Below are positions 1-8,218 of a stretch of DNA of 40,217 nucleotides, piece after piece. A program made the translations under genes and the position numbers. How positions within the stretch are numbered: the first letter of the stretch is position 1; each line of letters starts with the position of its first letter. This DNA is from Nitrososphaeria archaeon (lineage in GTDB: Archaea; Thermoproteota; Nitrososphaeria; Nitrososphaerales; JAAOZN01): positions 140,353-180,569 of the forward strand of contig JARVJZ010000006.1 of assembly GCA_029775855.1 (NCBI GenBank), in the 5' to 3' direction. The notes beneath the pieces were generated by a model. It was not told the DNA's origin. It ran no database searches and saw nothing but the letters and a program-made list of their open reading frames with translations.

Positions 1-78
1 AGTTTACTACACGACTTCGACGCTGCTTGGATGAAGGGCGTAGATGCTGAGAAACGGATAAATGAACTTTGTAAGTAA
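1..78 (+). CDS. C-terminal fragment of an unidentified protein (gene starts upstream of window)
   Basis: Frame 1 is open from the first base to a TAA at 76-78 and encodes 25 residues, including F-D-A-A-W and A-E-K-R-I-N-E-L. The pattern of an aromatic-rich helix followed by 'AEKRI' faintly recalls the tails of TrmB-type regulators, but 25 residues are too few for a family call. The codon use is compatible with a real gene and the stop lies 53 bases before the ParB-like start. The product is unknown. It could also be a chance open frame. Confidence 0.35.
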   Translation, partial: SLLHDFDAAWMKGVDAEKRINELCK

Positions 79-131
79 ACATATGCTACACTACCTACAC
101 TTTTACCTAACATCAACTTATCTCCGAAAAT

Positions 132-1016
132 ATGCGCTCAACGCTCAGAAGCTACCTAACCAACAACTTTACATTTGACTACATAGACATAAATCTGATA
201 AAACCATCAAAAATCAACATAAGAAAAGAATTAGGCGACATAAATGGCCTTATGGCTTCTATAAAAGCGAACGGCTTACTACAACCTATAACAGTCCGCA
301 TTTGCGGCGAATATTTTGAAGTGGTTGCCGGTAATAGAAGGCTTGAGGCTTGTAAGCGACTGAGATGGGCAACCATACCTTGCTTTGTTAAGGATGTAGA
401 TGATAAAACAGCGTTCGAGTTATCATTAATAGAAAATGTGCAGCGTAGAACCCTAAACCCGCTTGAGGAAGCTGAAGCATTCAAACAATATGTGGACGGA
501 TATGGATGGGGTGGAATAACAGATCTAGCACATAAGATAGGCAAAAGCGTTGAGTATGTGTCACATAGACTAAAGCTGCTCGAACTACCTAAAGATGTGC
601 AGAATAAGCTAATCAGCGGCCAGCTTTCACCGAGCTGTGCACAAGAATTACTTTGGGTAGAAGACGATGATGCCCGAACTCAGTTAGCATCAACCACCGT
701 CGAGTTAAAGATGTCCACCAAAGAACTTAGATCAGCTGTTAAACTGATTAAAAGCGGGTTGAGCGTATCAGAGGCACTACTAGACTTAAGAGAAAATCAA
801 TTTAAAAGAAGTGAAGAGTGGGAACAGAAGGTAAAGGTGCTTGAAGAAGCCATCCTCATCCTCAGAATATGCTTAGTACGCTTCGATGATGTAGTGAAGA
901 AAGCAGCCAAATACCCTAAACTTAGGTCAATGCTCCTAAAAAAGCGGTACACAATACATAAACTGATTGACAGCGTCATATACGAGAAAAAAAGAATAGA
1001 GAAGGGTTGCGGCTAG
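132..1016 (+). CDS. ParB/Spo0J-family protein (orphan)
   Basis: The 294-residue product has a ParB N-terminal nuclease-like/CTP-binding fold at about residues 15-110. Visible family motifs are Q-P-I-T-V-R, the G-N-R-R-L-E-A box (bacterial ParB usually has GERR) and E-N-V-Q-R-R followed by N-P-L-E-E-A. A helix-turn-helix segment follows at about 125-150 (I-T-D-L-A-H-K-I-G-K-S-V-E-Y-V). The C-terminal third is charged and helical. Family members bind DNA and in bacteria load as CTP-gated clamps for chromosome or plasmid partition. No parA, origin or replication gene lies beside it, so its role here is open: chromosome organisation or gene regulation. The start is ATG. Its last four bases overlap the convergent oxidoreductase gene. 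No parS-like palindrome was recognised near it. Confidence 0.85.
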   Translation: MRSTLRSYLTNNFTFDYIDINLIKPSKINIRKELGDINGLMASIKANGLLQPITVRICGEYFEVVAGNRRLEACKRLRWATIPCFVKDVDDKTAFELSLIENVQRRTLNPLEEAEAFKQYVDGYGWGGITDLAHKIGKSVEYVSHRLKLLELPKDVQNKLISGQLSPSCAQELLWVEDDDARTQLASTTVELKMSTKELRSAVKLIKSGLSVSEALLDLRENQFKRSEEWEQKVKVLEEAILILRICLVRFDDVVKKAAKYPKLRSMLLKKRYTIHKLIDSVIYEKKRIEKGCG

Positions 1017-2002
1017 CTGAAGTAAGGTATTACATACTCCTTACACACCTTAGGCGTAAGCCAAGGATCAGGACTTATTTCAGCCCAGATTACAGTAGAT
1101 ACACCAACCTTGGCATACTCCTCGAATCTGCTTATGATTTGCTCTGGCTTTGATGCAATGTTGAATGCTGCGATAAGCACATCATCTCTTACAAGGGCTG
1201 AACGGCTTTCGATTACACGCGGATCTTGTGTGATTGAGTAGCACTCTGGTATTAGAACACCTCCGTATAGCCTCGCCTTTTTAAGGGCTTGCTCAAAGTC
1301 TGGGTGGTAAGATGTATCTACGAAAGCCATCTTCTCCATCTTATCTGGATCTTTACCGGCCTCTCTTGCTGCTGAGTTGAAGGCGGGTAGGATTACGGAT
1401 TTGAAGTAGTCTGGCGGACCAAGGCTTAAGATCCCATCACAGTATTTACCAGCGATCTTAGCCATCTTTACACCTCCAGCTACACCAATCAATGGTATGG
1501 GTTGCTTTGGTTTGTCATAAAGGTAGAAGAAAGTTTTGAAGTATCTTCCTTTGAATGTGAAGTAGTCTTGACTTGTCCAACACTTCTTAATCAGCTGTAT
1601 AGCCTCTTCAACCCTTGCCACACGCTCAGCATTACTTGGCCACACGCCAGTAACGGTATTTTCATTCATGGCTTCTCCTGTACCAACATGTAGCCCCACC
1701 CTACCTTCGTGCAGAATAGCCATAGTGGCTGTCTGCAAAGCTACATCAACGGGATGATTTCTTAAACCTAGAGGCGCAACCATGTAGTGGCAAGCAATCT
1801 TGCTGGTGCGCTGTAGATAGGCTTCTGTCATTATGTTTGCTGCTGAGCAGTGTCCATTAGTGTGGTGCCAAGGTAGCGTATGATCTCCTTCCCACAGTAG
1901 GTCGAAGCCTGCATCTTCATATAACGGGACTCTCTTTAGTATGTCGACTGGATCGTATTCGACTATAACTGGGCATATACCTATCTTGAGTTTTTTGGGC
2001 AT
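1013..2002 (-). CDS. LLM-class F420-dependent oxidoreductase, FGD-like
   Basis: A luciferase-like monooxygenase-fold (TIM barrel) protein of 329 residues, close in pattern to the F420-dependent glucose-6-phosphate dehydrogenase / secondary alcohol dehydrogenase group. Residues D40-H41, W45 and the G-T-G-E-A-x-N-E segment with E110 fall where mycobacterial FGD1 has its Asp39, His40, Trp44 and Glu109, which supports a hydride-transfer enzyme using cofactor F420. Whether the substrate is a sugar phosphate, an alcohol or something else cannot be read, and the sugar-phosphate lysines could not be aligned with confidence. It is transcribed away from the molybdenum hydroxylase operon, with a 76-base shared promoter region holding a perfect palindrome. 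It starts with ATG at 2002. Confidence 0.85.
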   Translation of the reverse strand: MPKKLKIGICPVIVEYDPVDILKRVPLYEDAGFDLLWEGDHTLPWHHTNGHCSAANIMTEAYLQRTSKIACHYMVAPLGLRNHPVDVALQTATMAILHEGRVGLHVGTGEAMNENTVTGVWPSNAERVARVEEAIQLIKKCWTSQDYFTFKGRYFKTFFYLYDKPKQPIPLIGVAGGVKMAKIAGKYCDGILSLGPPDYFKSVILPAFNSAAREAGKDPDKMEKMAFVDTSYHPDFEQALKKARLYGGVLIPECYSITQDPRVIESRSALVRDDVLIAAFNIASKPEQIISRFEEYAKVGVSTVIWAEISPDPWLTPKVCKEYVIPYFS

Positions 2003-2014
2003 AGTTTTTCACAA

Positions 2015-2027
2015 CACTATCATAGTG
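2015..2027. promoter_or_regulatory. 13-bp palindrome in divergent promoter region
   Basis: The bases form the perfect inverted repeat CACTAT-C-ATAGTG. It sits 13 bases upstream of the minus-strand FGD-like gene and about 52 bases upstream of the XdhB-like gene. This is a natural place for an operator controlling both transcripts. No regulator gene lies next to it, so the binding protein is unknown. Confidence 0.4.
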
Positions 2028-2078
2028 GTTCGTTTTAGGATTTACGGTTGAAGAAAGACTTAGCTGACCGTTAAGGTT

Positions 2079-2990
2079 ATGTTAGGCTATGAGGAGCCTC
2101 TTTTTGATATGGGAAGTTTACCGCCGTTTGAATATCTTGAGCCATCAACCTTACAGTATGCTCTATACATCCTTAACCGCTACGGAGAATCAGCAAGTAT
2201 CTTGGCTGGAGGCACAGACCTACTTGTTCAGATGCGCGATGGGAAGAAGACGCCAAAATATGTCGTGAATATCAAAAAAATCCCGCAGTTAGAAGGCATT
2301 AGACTTGAAAACGAAGGCGTAGTGATAGGTGCATTAACTACAGTCAACAAAATACACGAATCAAACCTTATCAAAGAAAAGTTTCCAGCGCTCCATCAAG
2401 CAGCTGGCGTATTAGCATCATATCAAGTGAGAAACAGAGCCACAATAGGAGGAAATCTCTGCAACGCTTCTCCGGCAGCTGACCTAGCACCTCCACTTCT
2501 AATCTACGAAGCAAAGCTGAAGATAGCTGGATTGAAAGGAGAAGATGAGGTGCCTATAAAGCGCTTCTTCTTAGGACCAGGTAAAACGGTTATAGAGCAG
2601 GGGATGATTCTAAAGGAGATCTACATCCCGACCCCTAAAGAACACACATACAGTATTCACCTAAAGTTTGGAGAGCGAAGAGCGATGGAGTGTGCAATAA
2701 TTAATGTAGCCGCATCGATAAGTATTGGAGACAGCATATGCGAAGATGCGAAGATAGCCTTAGGTTCCGTGGCACCAACACCTATTAGGTCTGAGAATGC
2801 TGAGGCTGAGTTGCGTGGAAAGAAGTTAGATGAAGAGGTGATAAAGAGAGCGGCTGAAGCGGCAGCAAAAGACAGTAAACCAATAAGTGACATTCGTGCT
2901 TCTGCAGAGTATAGAAGGGAGATGGTAAAGGTTTTTGTAAGAAGAGCCTTACATTCACTCATGATAGAGAGTAATATGGGGAATAGATAG
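2079..2990 (+). CDS. Molybdenum hydroxylase, FAD-binding medium subunit (XdhB/CoxM-like)
   Basis: Middle subunit of a xanthine dehydrogenase-family complex. It passes electrons from the [2Fe-2S] subunit to FAD and an external acceptor. The FAD-binding motifs are clear: A-G-G-T-D-L-L at about residues 43-49 and A-T-I-G-G-N-L-C-N-A-S-P-A-A-D at about 121-135. A C-terminal CO-dehydrogenase flavoprotein domain follows from about residue 185. The length of 303 residues is near normal. The start is ATG 2079; ATG 2109 is a reasonable alternative because homologues usually begin shortly before the F-x-Y-x-x-P segment. It is the first gene of an M-S-L ordered operon, followed after 8 bases by the iron-sulfur subunit. 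Confidence 0.92.
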   Translation: MLGYEEPLFDMGSLPPFEYLEPSTLQYALYILNRYGESASILAGGTDLLVQMRDGKKTPKYVVNIKKIPQLEGIRLENEGVVIGALTTVNKIHESNLIKEKFPALHQAAGVLASYQVRNRATIGGNLCNASPAADLAPPLLIYEAKLKIAGLKGEDEVPIKRFFLGPGKTVIEQGMILKEIYIPTPKEHTYSIHLKFGERRAMECAIINVAASISIGDSICEDAKIALGSVAPTPIRSENAEAELRGKKLDEEVIKRAAEAAAKDSKPISDIRASAEYRREMVKVFVRRALHSLMIESNMGNR

Positions 2991-2998
2991 GTGAAATT

Positions 2999-3481
2999 AT
3001 GAAACAGCGTATAAAACTTTTTGTAAACGGCGAAGCATATGAAGTATACACCGAACCCAACAGAACACTACTAGATGTTCTAAGAGAAGACCTAGAGTTA
3101 ACAGGCACAAAAAGAGGCTGTGACTCAGGGGAATGCGGTGCATGCACAGTACTTCTAAACGGTAAACCAGTAAACTCCTGCCTAATACTAGCACCAGAAG
3201 TAGATGGGCAGAGCGTAGTCACGATAGAAGGAATAAGCAAACCTAACCTACCCCTACATCCAGTGCAAGAAGCGTTCATCGAAAAATGGGCTATACAATG
3301 CGGCTTCTGCACACCTGGCATGGTAATTTCCGCTAAAGCGCTTTTAGATCGAAATCCAGAGCCTTCTGAGGAGGAGATTAAGCTGGCTTTAGCGGGTAAT
3401 CTATGTAGATGTACGGGTTATGTGAAGATTGTTGAAGCGGTTAAGGCTGCTGCTGAAAAGATGAAGGAGGGAAGAAGTTGA
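2999..3481 (+). CDS. Molybdenum hydroxylase, [2Fe-2S] small subunit (XdhC/CoxS-like)
   Basis: The 160-residue electron-transfer subunit has two [2Fe-2S] clusters. The plant-type ferredoxin cluster is carried by C41, C46, C49 and C61 (C-D-S-G-E-C-G-A-C). The second, all-helical domain cluster is carried by C101, C104, C136 and C138 (C-G-F-C-T-P-G-M and C-R-C-T-G-Y). All eight expected cysteines are present, so the subunit looks functional. The stop codon overlaps the TTG start of the large subunit by four bases (TTGA), and a GGAGGG Shine-Dalgarno-like run at 3466-3471 serves that start. This points to tightly coupled translation within the operon. Confidence 0.95.
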   Translation: MKQRIKLFVNGEAYEVYTEPNRTLLDVLREDLELTGTKRGCDSGECGACTVLLNGKPVNSCLILAPEVDGQSVVTIEGISKPNLPLHPVQEAFIEKWAIQCGFCTPGMVISAKALLDRNPEPSEEEIKLALAGNLCRCTGYVKIVEAVKAAAEKMKEGRS

Positions 3482-5766
3482 CTGTTCAAATAAGTCGAGA
3501 GAGTCTAATAGGGAAGTCTTTAACCAGAGTTGACGCGTTAGAGAAGGTTACTGGTAGAGCAGTTTACGGAGACGACATCAAAATGACAGGCTTGCTCTAC
3601 GGTAAGATTCTAAGAAGCCCAAAAGCGCATGCAAAGATCAAGAGGATTGATGTATCTAAGGCACTTGCTCTTGAAGGCGTTAAAGCTGTGGTGACTGGTA
3701 AAGACGCACCTTTCCGTGGTGGCGAAGCCTTAAGGGACCAACCTTTCCTCGCAATAGATAAGGTTAGATTTGTTGGCGAGCCTGTTGCTGCTGTTGCTGC
3801 TGTAGATGAGAGAATAGCTGAGGAGGCGATAAAGCTAATTGAAGTTGAATACGAGGATCTGCCAGCTGTGTTTGATGTTATGGACGCGCTGAAGCCAGAC
3901 GCCCCAATAATACATGAGGAGCTTCACACATATGAGCACATACCTATCGTGCAGCCAGTCCCTGGAACTAACATCTGCGCAAAATTTGAGTTTGAAAGAG
4001 GCGATTTAGAGAAGGGGTTTGCTGAAGCTGATGTAGTCATCGAAGACACTTTCACATTTGCACCTTCACACCACGGTCAAATAGAGCCATTTATGGCTAT
4101 AGCCCAAGTTGACTACAACGGTAGAATAACAGTCTGGGTTCCTAACGATGCACCAAGCAGACTCAGAAAGGATCTCTCAGACGCTATGAAGATACCTCAA
4201 GACAGAATACGCGTTATATCACCGCCTTATATGGGCGGAGGCTTTGGCGGAAAAGGTGGGCTCAAAGTTGAAATGGTATGCATAGCCCTAGCCATGAAGA
4301 CAGAATGCAGACCAGTAAAGATTAGGCTAACAAGAGAAGAAACCTTTGAAGCAACACTCACTAGGCACGGCGCAGTATGCTGGGTAAAGATGGGCGCTAA
4401 AAAAGATGGACGCATAGTGGCTTGCCACTCTAAACTCTACTACAACACAGGAGCATACGCTGAAAAAGGACCTACAGTGACGCTCCATGGCTGCGAATCT
4501 GGAGTTGGACCGTACGACATACCTAACATCAAGGTTGAAGGATATTGTGTTTATACGAATAGACCAGTCGCAGGAGCACTAAGAGGGTATGGGCTACCTC
4601 AATCCTCTTGGGCTCATGAGTCGCTTGTTGATATGCTTGCTCATAAACTTGGGTTAGACCCGCTGGAGATAAGGCTCAAAAACGCTCTGGTTGAAGGCTC
4701 AATCAACCCTATCAGAGGTGATGAGCTGTTTAGCGTCGGGTTAAAAGAGTGTCTTGAGAAGGCTGCGAAGGCTATTGACTGGTATAAAAAGAGACCGCCA
4801 AATAGGGGTGTAGGCATAGCCTGTGAATACAAAGCTACAAAGACACCATCAGGTTCAACAGCCTTTGTAAGGATCGAACAAGACGGGAGCGTTGAGGTAG
4901 TAACAAGCAGCGTTGAAATAGGTCAAGGAGTCAGAACCATACTCACACAAATAGTGGCAGAGGAGCTGGGCGCATCACCGAACATGATCAAAGTTACCGT
5001 CCCAGATACAGATTACACGCCATTCGACGCTTCAACCACAGCAAGCAGAACCACCTTCCACATGGGTAATGCGGTAAGAGAAGCTGCTAGAGATGCTAAA
5101 AAGCAGCTTCTTGAACTAGCGTCCAAACTCTACGGCATCAGCCCAGAGAGGCTAGATACTTGGGATGGCAAAGTCTTTCCGAAAGAAGGAGGGAAGGAGA
5201 TGAGCTTCAGAGAAGTTATTACAAGCCACTATAGGGCAGGGTTAAGCATACTTGGACGAGGCTCATACTACCCGAATATACCAGGCACACTCTTCTCAGC
5301 ACATAGCGTATTCTACATGTATGCTGCGCACGCAGTAGAAATTGAAGTAGATCCTGAGACTGGCGTAATCACGATTTTAAAGTATGCTGCTGCGCATGAT
5401 GTGGGCAGAGCTATCAACCCCAAGGCTTGTGAGGGGCAGATAGAAGGTGGTGTATTACAGGGAATAGGCTCAACGCTCTACGAGGAGATACTATTTGATG
5501 ATAAAGGGGTTATGCTCAACCCTAATTTCAGAGACTATAAGATGCCTACAAGCATGGATATGCCTAAAGTTATTCCGATAATAGTAGAGGCTCCGCATAA
5601 AGAAGGGCCGTTTGGGGCAAAAGGCATAGGCGAAATAACACTAGTCCCTGTGTCTCCAGCTATAGCTAACGCGCTCTTTAACGCCATAGGTGTTAGGATA
5701 AAGGATCTTCCACTTACAGCCGAAAAAGTTTACTTTGCTATCAAGAAGCAGAAAGGAGGGAATTAA
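3478..5766 (+). CDS. Molybdenum hydroxylase, molybdopterin-binding catalytic subunit (XdhA/aldehyde oxidase-like)
   Basis: The 762-residue catalytic subunit binds molybdopterin cofactor and hydroxylates a substrate carbon with water-derived oxygen. Visible are the N-terminal aldehyde-oxidase a/b hammerhead domain (about 12-125), the G-G-G-F-G-G-K cofactor motif near residue 252, a substrate-loop segment A-L-R-G-Y-G-L-P-Q near 367, and the C-terminal G-A-K-G-I-G-E segment (about 712-719) whose Glu is the conserved catalytic base. The loop resembles the A-F-R-G-F-G of xanthine and aldehyde enzymes and is not the A-Y-R-C-S-F-R of form I CO dehydrogenase, so CO oxidation is unlikely despite the coxMSL gene order. 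The substrate is probably an N-heterocycle or aldehyde. It starts with TTG inside the preceding stop codon. Confidence 0.92.
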   Translation: MTVQISRESLIGKSLTRVDALEKVTGRAVYGDDIKMTGLLYGKILRSPKAHAKIKRIDVSKALALEGVKAVVTGKDAPFRGGEALRDQPFLAIDKVRFVGEPVAAVAAVDERIAEEAIKLIEVEYEDLPAVFDVMDALKPDAPIIHEELHTYEHIPIVQPVPGTNICAKFEFERGDLEKGFAEADVVIEDTFTFAPSHHGQIEPFMAIAQVDYNGRITVWVPNDAPSRLRKDLSDAMKIPQDRIRVISPPYMGGGFGGKGGLKVEMVCIALAMKTECRPVKIRLTREETFEATLTRHGAVCWVKMGAKKDGRIVACHSKLYYNTGAYAEKGPTVTLHGCESGVGPYDIPNIKVEGYCVYTNRPVAGALRGYGLPQSSWAHESLVDMLAHKLGLDPLEIRLKNALVEGSINPIRGDELFSVGLKECLEKAAKAIDWYKKRPPNRGVGIACEYKATKTPSGSTAFVRIEQDGSVEVVTSSVEIGQGVRTILTQIVAEELGASPNMIKVTVPDTDYTPFDASTTASRTTFHMGNAVREAARDAKKQLLELASKLYGISPERLDTWDGKVFPKEGGKEMSFREVITSHYRAGLSILGRGSYYPNIPGTLFSAHSVFYMYAAHAVEIEVDPETGVITILKYAAAHDVGRAINPKACEGQIEGGVLQGIGSTLYEEILFDDKGVMLNPNFRDYKMPTSMDMPKVIPIIVEAPHKEGPFGAKGIGEITLVPVSPAIANALFNAIGVRIKDLPLTAEKVYFAIKKQKGGN

Positions 5767-6759
5767 ATGAGGTTCGGAGTAAGGCTGCCTAACTCAGGCC
5801 CCCTAGCGAGCAGAAAATCAATCGTTGAAGCAGCAAAGACAGCAGAAGCCTTAGGCTACGACTCCATTTGGGTGCACGACCATATTGTCTGGGGAACAGA
5901 GCAGCATAGAACACACCTCTCAGCAGGCTCAGCCGAAGCCTTAACTGAACAGCAGCTACCCAACTTCTACGAATCTCTAACAACACTATCTGTCTTGGCT
6001 GGTATGACCGAGAGAGTAAAGCTCGGTGTAGCAGTCATCATACTCCCACTTAGAAACCCAGTGGTCTTAGCCAAGCAAACCTCAGTCTTAGATGTGTTGT
6101 CAGAGGGCAGGTTCTTGATGGGAGTAGCCCCTGGAGCCCCTAAGATAACTGAAAAAGAGTTCGAGGCTGTTAATGTACCATACCACGAGAGAGGTAAGAT
6201 AACTGATGATTACATTAAAGCCATCAAAGCTATCTGGACTATGCCCCTAGCAACATACAGCGGCAAATATGTCTCATTTAAAGAACTACAGATCTTTCCT
6301 AAACCCCTTCAGAAGCCACATCCACCCATACTAATAGGTGGAGGAGAGAGGGGGCTAAGCGAAAAAGCATTCAAAAGAGCCTCTGAACTTGGCGAAGGCT
6401 GGATACCAGCCTACTTAACTGAAGAAGAGTTGACGGAAGGTGTCAAGCGGCTTAGAGAGATGACCGCAGCAGCGGGCAGAACAGTTAAGATGATAGTTGG
6501 GTTAGAGATGTTCACAAGCATAGATAGCGTAGAAGAGAAGGCTCTAAACGCAGCCAAACAAACATTGACCACAAACTTCTCCTCACTCGAAGAAGGGTTA
6601 AGGAGAAGCTTTGTCGGCACACCAACCCAAATATCTAAGCGGCTGGAGGGTTATAGAGCAGCAGACTACTTTGAGTTAAAGTTCATCTATCCAAGCGTAG
6701 AGCGGTTTAAAGAGATGCTGAAGCTCTTCGCTGAGACAATCTTAAAATCGTTCAACTAA
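5767..6759 (+). CDS. LLM-class F420/flavin-dependent oxidoreductase
   Basis: A 330-residue bacterial-luciferase-like TIM-barrel protein of the methylene-tetrahydromethanopterin reductase / F420-dependent group. Typical landmarks are the N-terminal F-G-V-R-L-P-N-S-G strand, E-A-L-G-Y-D-S-I-W-V-H-D-H, the L-G-V-A-V-I-I-L-P-L-R-N-P segment, L-S-E-G-R-F-L-M-G-V-A-P-G, and P-I-L-I-G-G-G near residue 190. Such enzymes transfer hydride with F420H2 or act as FMN monooxygenases; RutA, which opens the uracil ring, belongs to the same superfamily. Its ATG immediately follows the stop of the molybdenum hydroxylase large subunit, with an AAAGGAGGG ribosome-binding site at 5752-5760, so it is the fourth gene of that operon and probably acts on a related metabolite. 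The substrate is unknown. Confidence 0.88.
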   Translation: MRFGVRLPNSGPLASRKSIVEAAKTAEALGYDSIWVHDHIVWGTEQHRTHLSAGSAEALTEQQLPNFYESLTTLSVLAGMTERVKLGVAVIILPLRNPVVLAKQTSVLDVLSEGRFLMGVAPGAPKITEKEFEAVNVPYHERGKITDDYIKAIKAIWTMPLATYSGKYVSFKELQIFPKPLQKPHPPILIGGGERGLSEKAFKRASELGEGWIPAYLTEEELTEGVKRLREMTAAAGRTVKMIVGLEMFTSIDSVEEKALNAAKQTLTTNFSSLEEGLRRSFVGTPTQISKRLEGYRAADYFELKFIYPSVERFKEMLKLFAETILKSFN

Positions 6760-6782
6760 AAAAATTTGGGGGAAGCCTTAGC

Positions 6783-7796
6783 CTAGTAGGGTATCACTAC
6801 CTTACCATCTTTTATTATTAGTCTACCATCGACTTCAATAGTAGGATCTCTTATCGTCGCGTCAATATGTGACTTGCTGACATTCTTGCCTCCTGGATAA
6901 GCGCTGTGGTTATCTCCTAATGCTAGGTGGATAGTGCCGAGCATACCCTTCTCTGACAAAGTGCCATATTTTTCAAGGTGCCCCGTTCCTATAGAGAACT
7001 CCGCAACAACATTTGCGTTTGCGTCAGAACCTTCGATGACCCTCTTCAGGTGTGCTGCTTCAGCGCCTCCTTTGAAATCGATTGCACGCCCATCCTTTAC
7101 ATACACTTGGATAGGCTCTTTCAACCCAAAGGGTGCGACGATATTCATTACACCGTCTGCAACATACACACCGTTCGCTGAGTCCTCAACGGCTGCGAAG
7201 GCGATCTCGCCCCAGAGGGGCATAGGACCCATCATCACACCTTTTTCTCTTATTGGTGTGACTAGAAGAGGAGGTCTCCCTTTTATGGAAAGAGTCAGAT
7301 TAGTCCCTTTTGCAGCGGTGATCTTAATCTTGTCTGCACCTTCAAACGCTTTAACTAAGGCTTCAGTCCTCCTCTGCACTTGCAATATGTCATCTACTGT
7401 GAGACCCCAGGTGCCCAAACCTTCCTCTACCGAAGCAATCTTAGCTTGATTATCCACCGCAGTCCTAACAGCCTTAGTGTGAGCAAACCTATGCGCAAAA
7501 TCTATGTTAGTCTTGATTATCACAACATCTGAAGATGTTACCGCACCAAAGACATTCTTAGGAGGCTCGGGAATACCCGGCGCTAAAAGACCTCTAGCAA
7601 CTTGAGAAGATATATCGAGCACTATAACATCGCCACCAGCAGCGTTAGCAGCCGCGGCTAAGGCTTCTGCTTCAAGCCTATGCTCTGCATCCATAAGCAC
7701 CGTGACTACTTCCCCCGGTTGAACACGGTATCCTTGTGTGATGCAGACCGTCGCTTCTTTGAGTGCTGTGATGAATGAGGTCATATGCATCAACAT
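6783..7796 (-). CDS. M29 aminopeptidase / NicX-like metalloenzyme
   Basis: A 337-residue member of the peptidase M29 (aminopeptidase T, COG2309) superfamily, which also contains the ring-cleaving 2,5-dihydroxypyridine dioxygenase NicX. Probable metal ligands in the C-terminal domain are E266 in E-F-S-I-G-T-G, H290 in H-L-A-L-G-D-N, and H310/D312 in S-H-I-D. The default call is a leucyl-type aminopeptidase. The neighbourhood of a molybdenum hydroxylase, cupin and amidohydrolase makes a NicX-like or other non-peptidase role worth testing. It is convergent with the LLM gene, the two being 23 bases apart. Alternative in-frame starts are ATG at the first or fourth codon. Confidence 0.8.
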   Translation of the reverse strand: MLMHMTSFITALKEATVCITQGYRVQPGEVVTVLMDAEHRLEAEALAAAANAAGGDVIVLDISSQVARGLLAPGIPEPPKNVFGAVTSSDVVIIKTNIDFAHRFAHTKAVRTAVDNQAKIASVEEGLGTWGLTVDDILQVQRRTEALVKAFEGADKIKITAAKGTNLTLSIKGRPPLLVTPIREKGVMMGPMPLWGEIAFAAVEDSANGVYVADGVMNIVAPFGLKEPIQVYVKDGRAIDFKGGAEAAHLKRVIEGSDANANVVAEFSIGTGHLEKYGTLSEKGMLGTIHLALGDNHSAYPGGKNVSKSHIDATIRDPTIEVDGRLIIKDGKVVIPY

Positions 7797-7830
7797 AAGT
7801 TAGAGTTTAGGTTTTATTTAAATCAGTCCA

Positions 7831-8196
7831 CTAATCTTGCGCTACTGTAGGTGGATACTCAGGGTAAGAAAAGACGTAAACCATAGTGACATCGTCTTCG
7901 CCGTCGTTGACTACTGCGTGTGCTATGTTTGGTGGTATATATAGCGCGTCTCCTGCTTCAAAGTAGACGTAGCCGTTATCAAGCTCTAGCTTACCTTTTC
8001 CTGATATGACGAAGCAGAGTTCCTCTTCGCTATGTGTAAGCTTTTTTGTCTTGGTTTTCGGTTTGAAAGTTGAGTAGCCAAGCATACATTTTTTTGAACC
8101 GGCTAATTTTGAGGTTATGAGTTCTTGGACCCAGCTACCTCCCGCTAATTCTGTGCGTCTACCTGAGCCTAGTTTTACCACTTTTATGCTGCTCAA
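7831..8196 (-). CDS. Cupin-domain protein, single domain
   Basis: A 121-residue cupin. Motif 1 is H55-S-E-E-E-L followed by F-V-I-S-G-K-G, and motif 2 is G-D-A-L-Y-I-P-P-N-I-A-H93. The usual first histidine of the H-x-H pair is replaced, leaving H55, an acidic residue (E57-E59) and H93 as possible metal ligands. The product could be an isomerase, a dioxygenase or a small sensor; sequence does not decide. It lies 34 bases upstream of the M29-like gene on the same strand, and 22 bases downstream of the carboxymuconolactone decarboxylase-like gene. The three minus-strand genes probably form one transcript. Confidence 0.85.
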   Translation of the reverse strand: MSSIKVVKLGSGRRTELAGGSWVQELITSKLAGSKKCMLGYSTFKPKTKTKKLTHSEEELCFVISGKGKLELDNGYVYFEAGDALYIPPNIAHAVVNDGEDDVTMVYVFSYPEYPPTVAQD

Positions 8197-8218
8197 CTAA
8201 CTGTTGCCTCTACGGCGA

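Noticed and set aside
2079-5766. Form I or II CO dehydrogenase (coxMSL)
   Set aside because: Gene order fits, but the large subunit lacks the A-Y-R-C-S-F-R or A-Y-R-G-A-G-R loop and instead has a xanthine/aldehyde-type A-L-R-G-Y-G.
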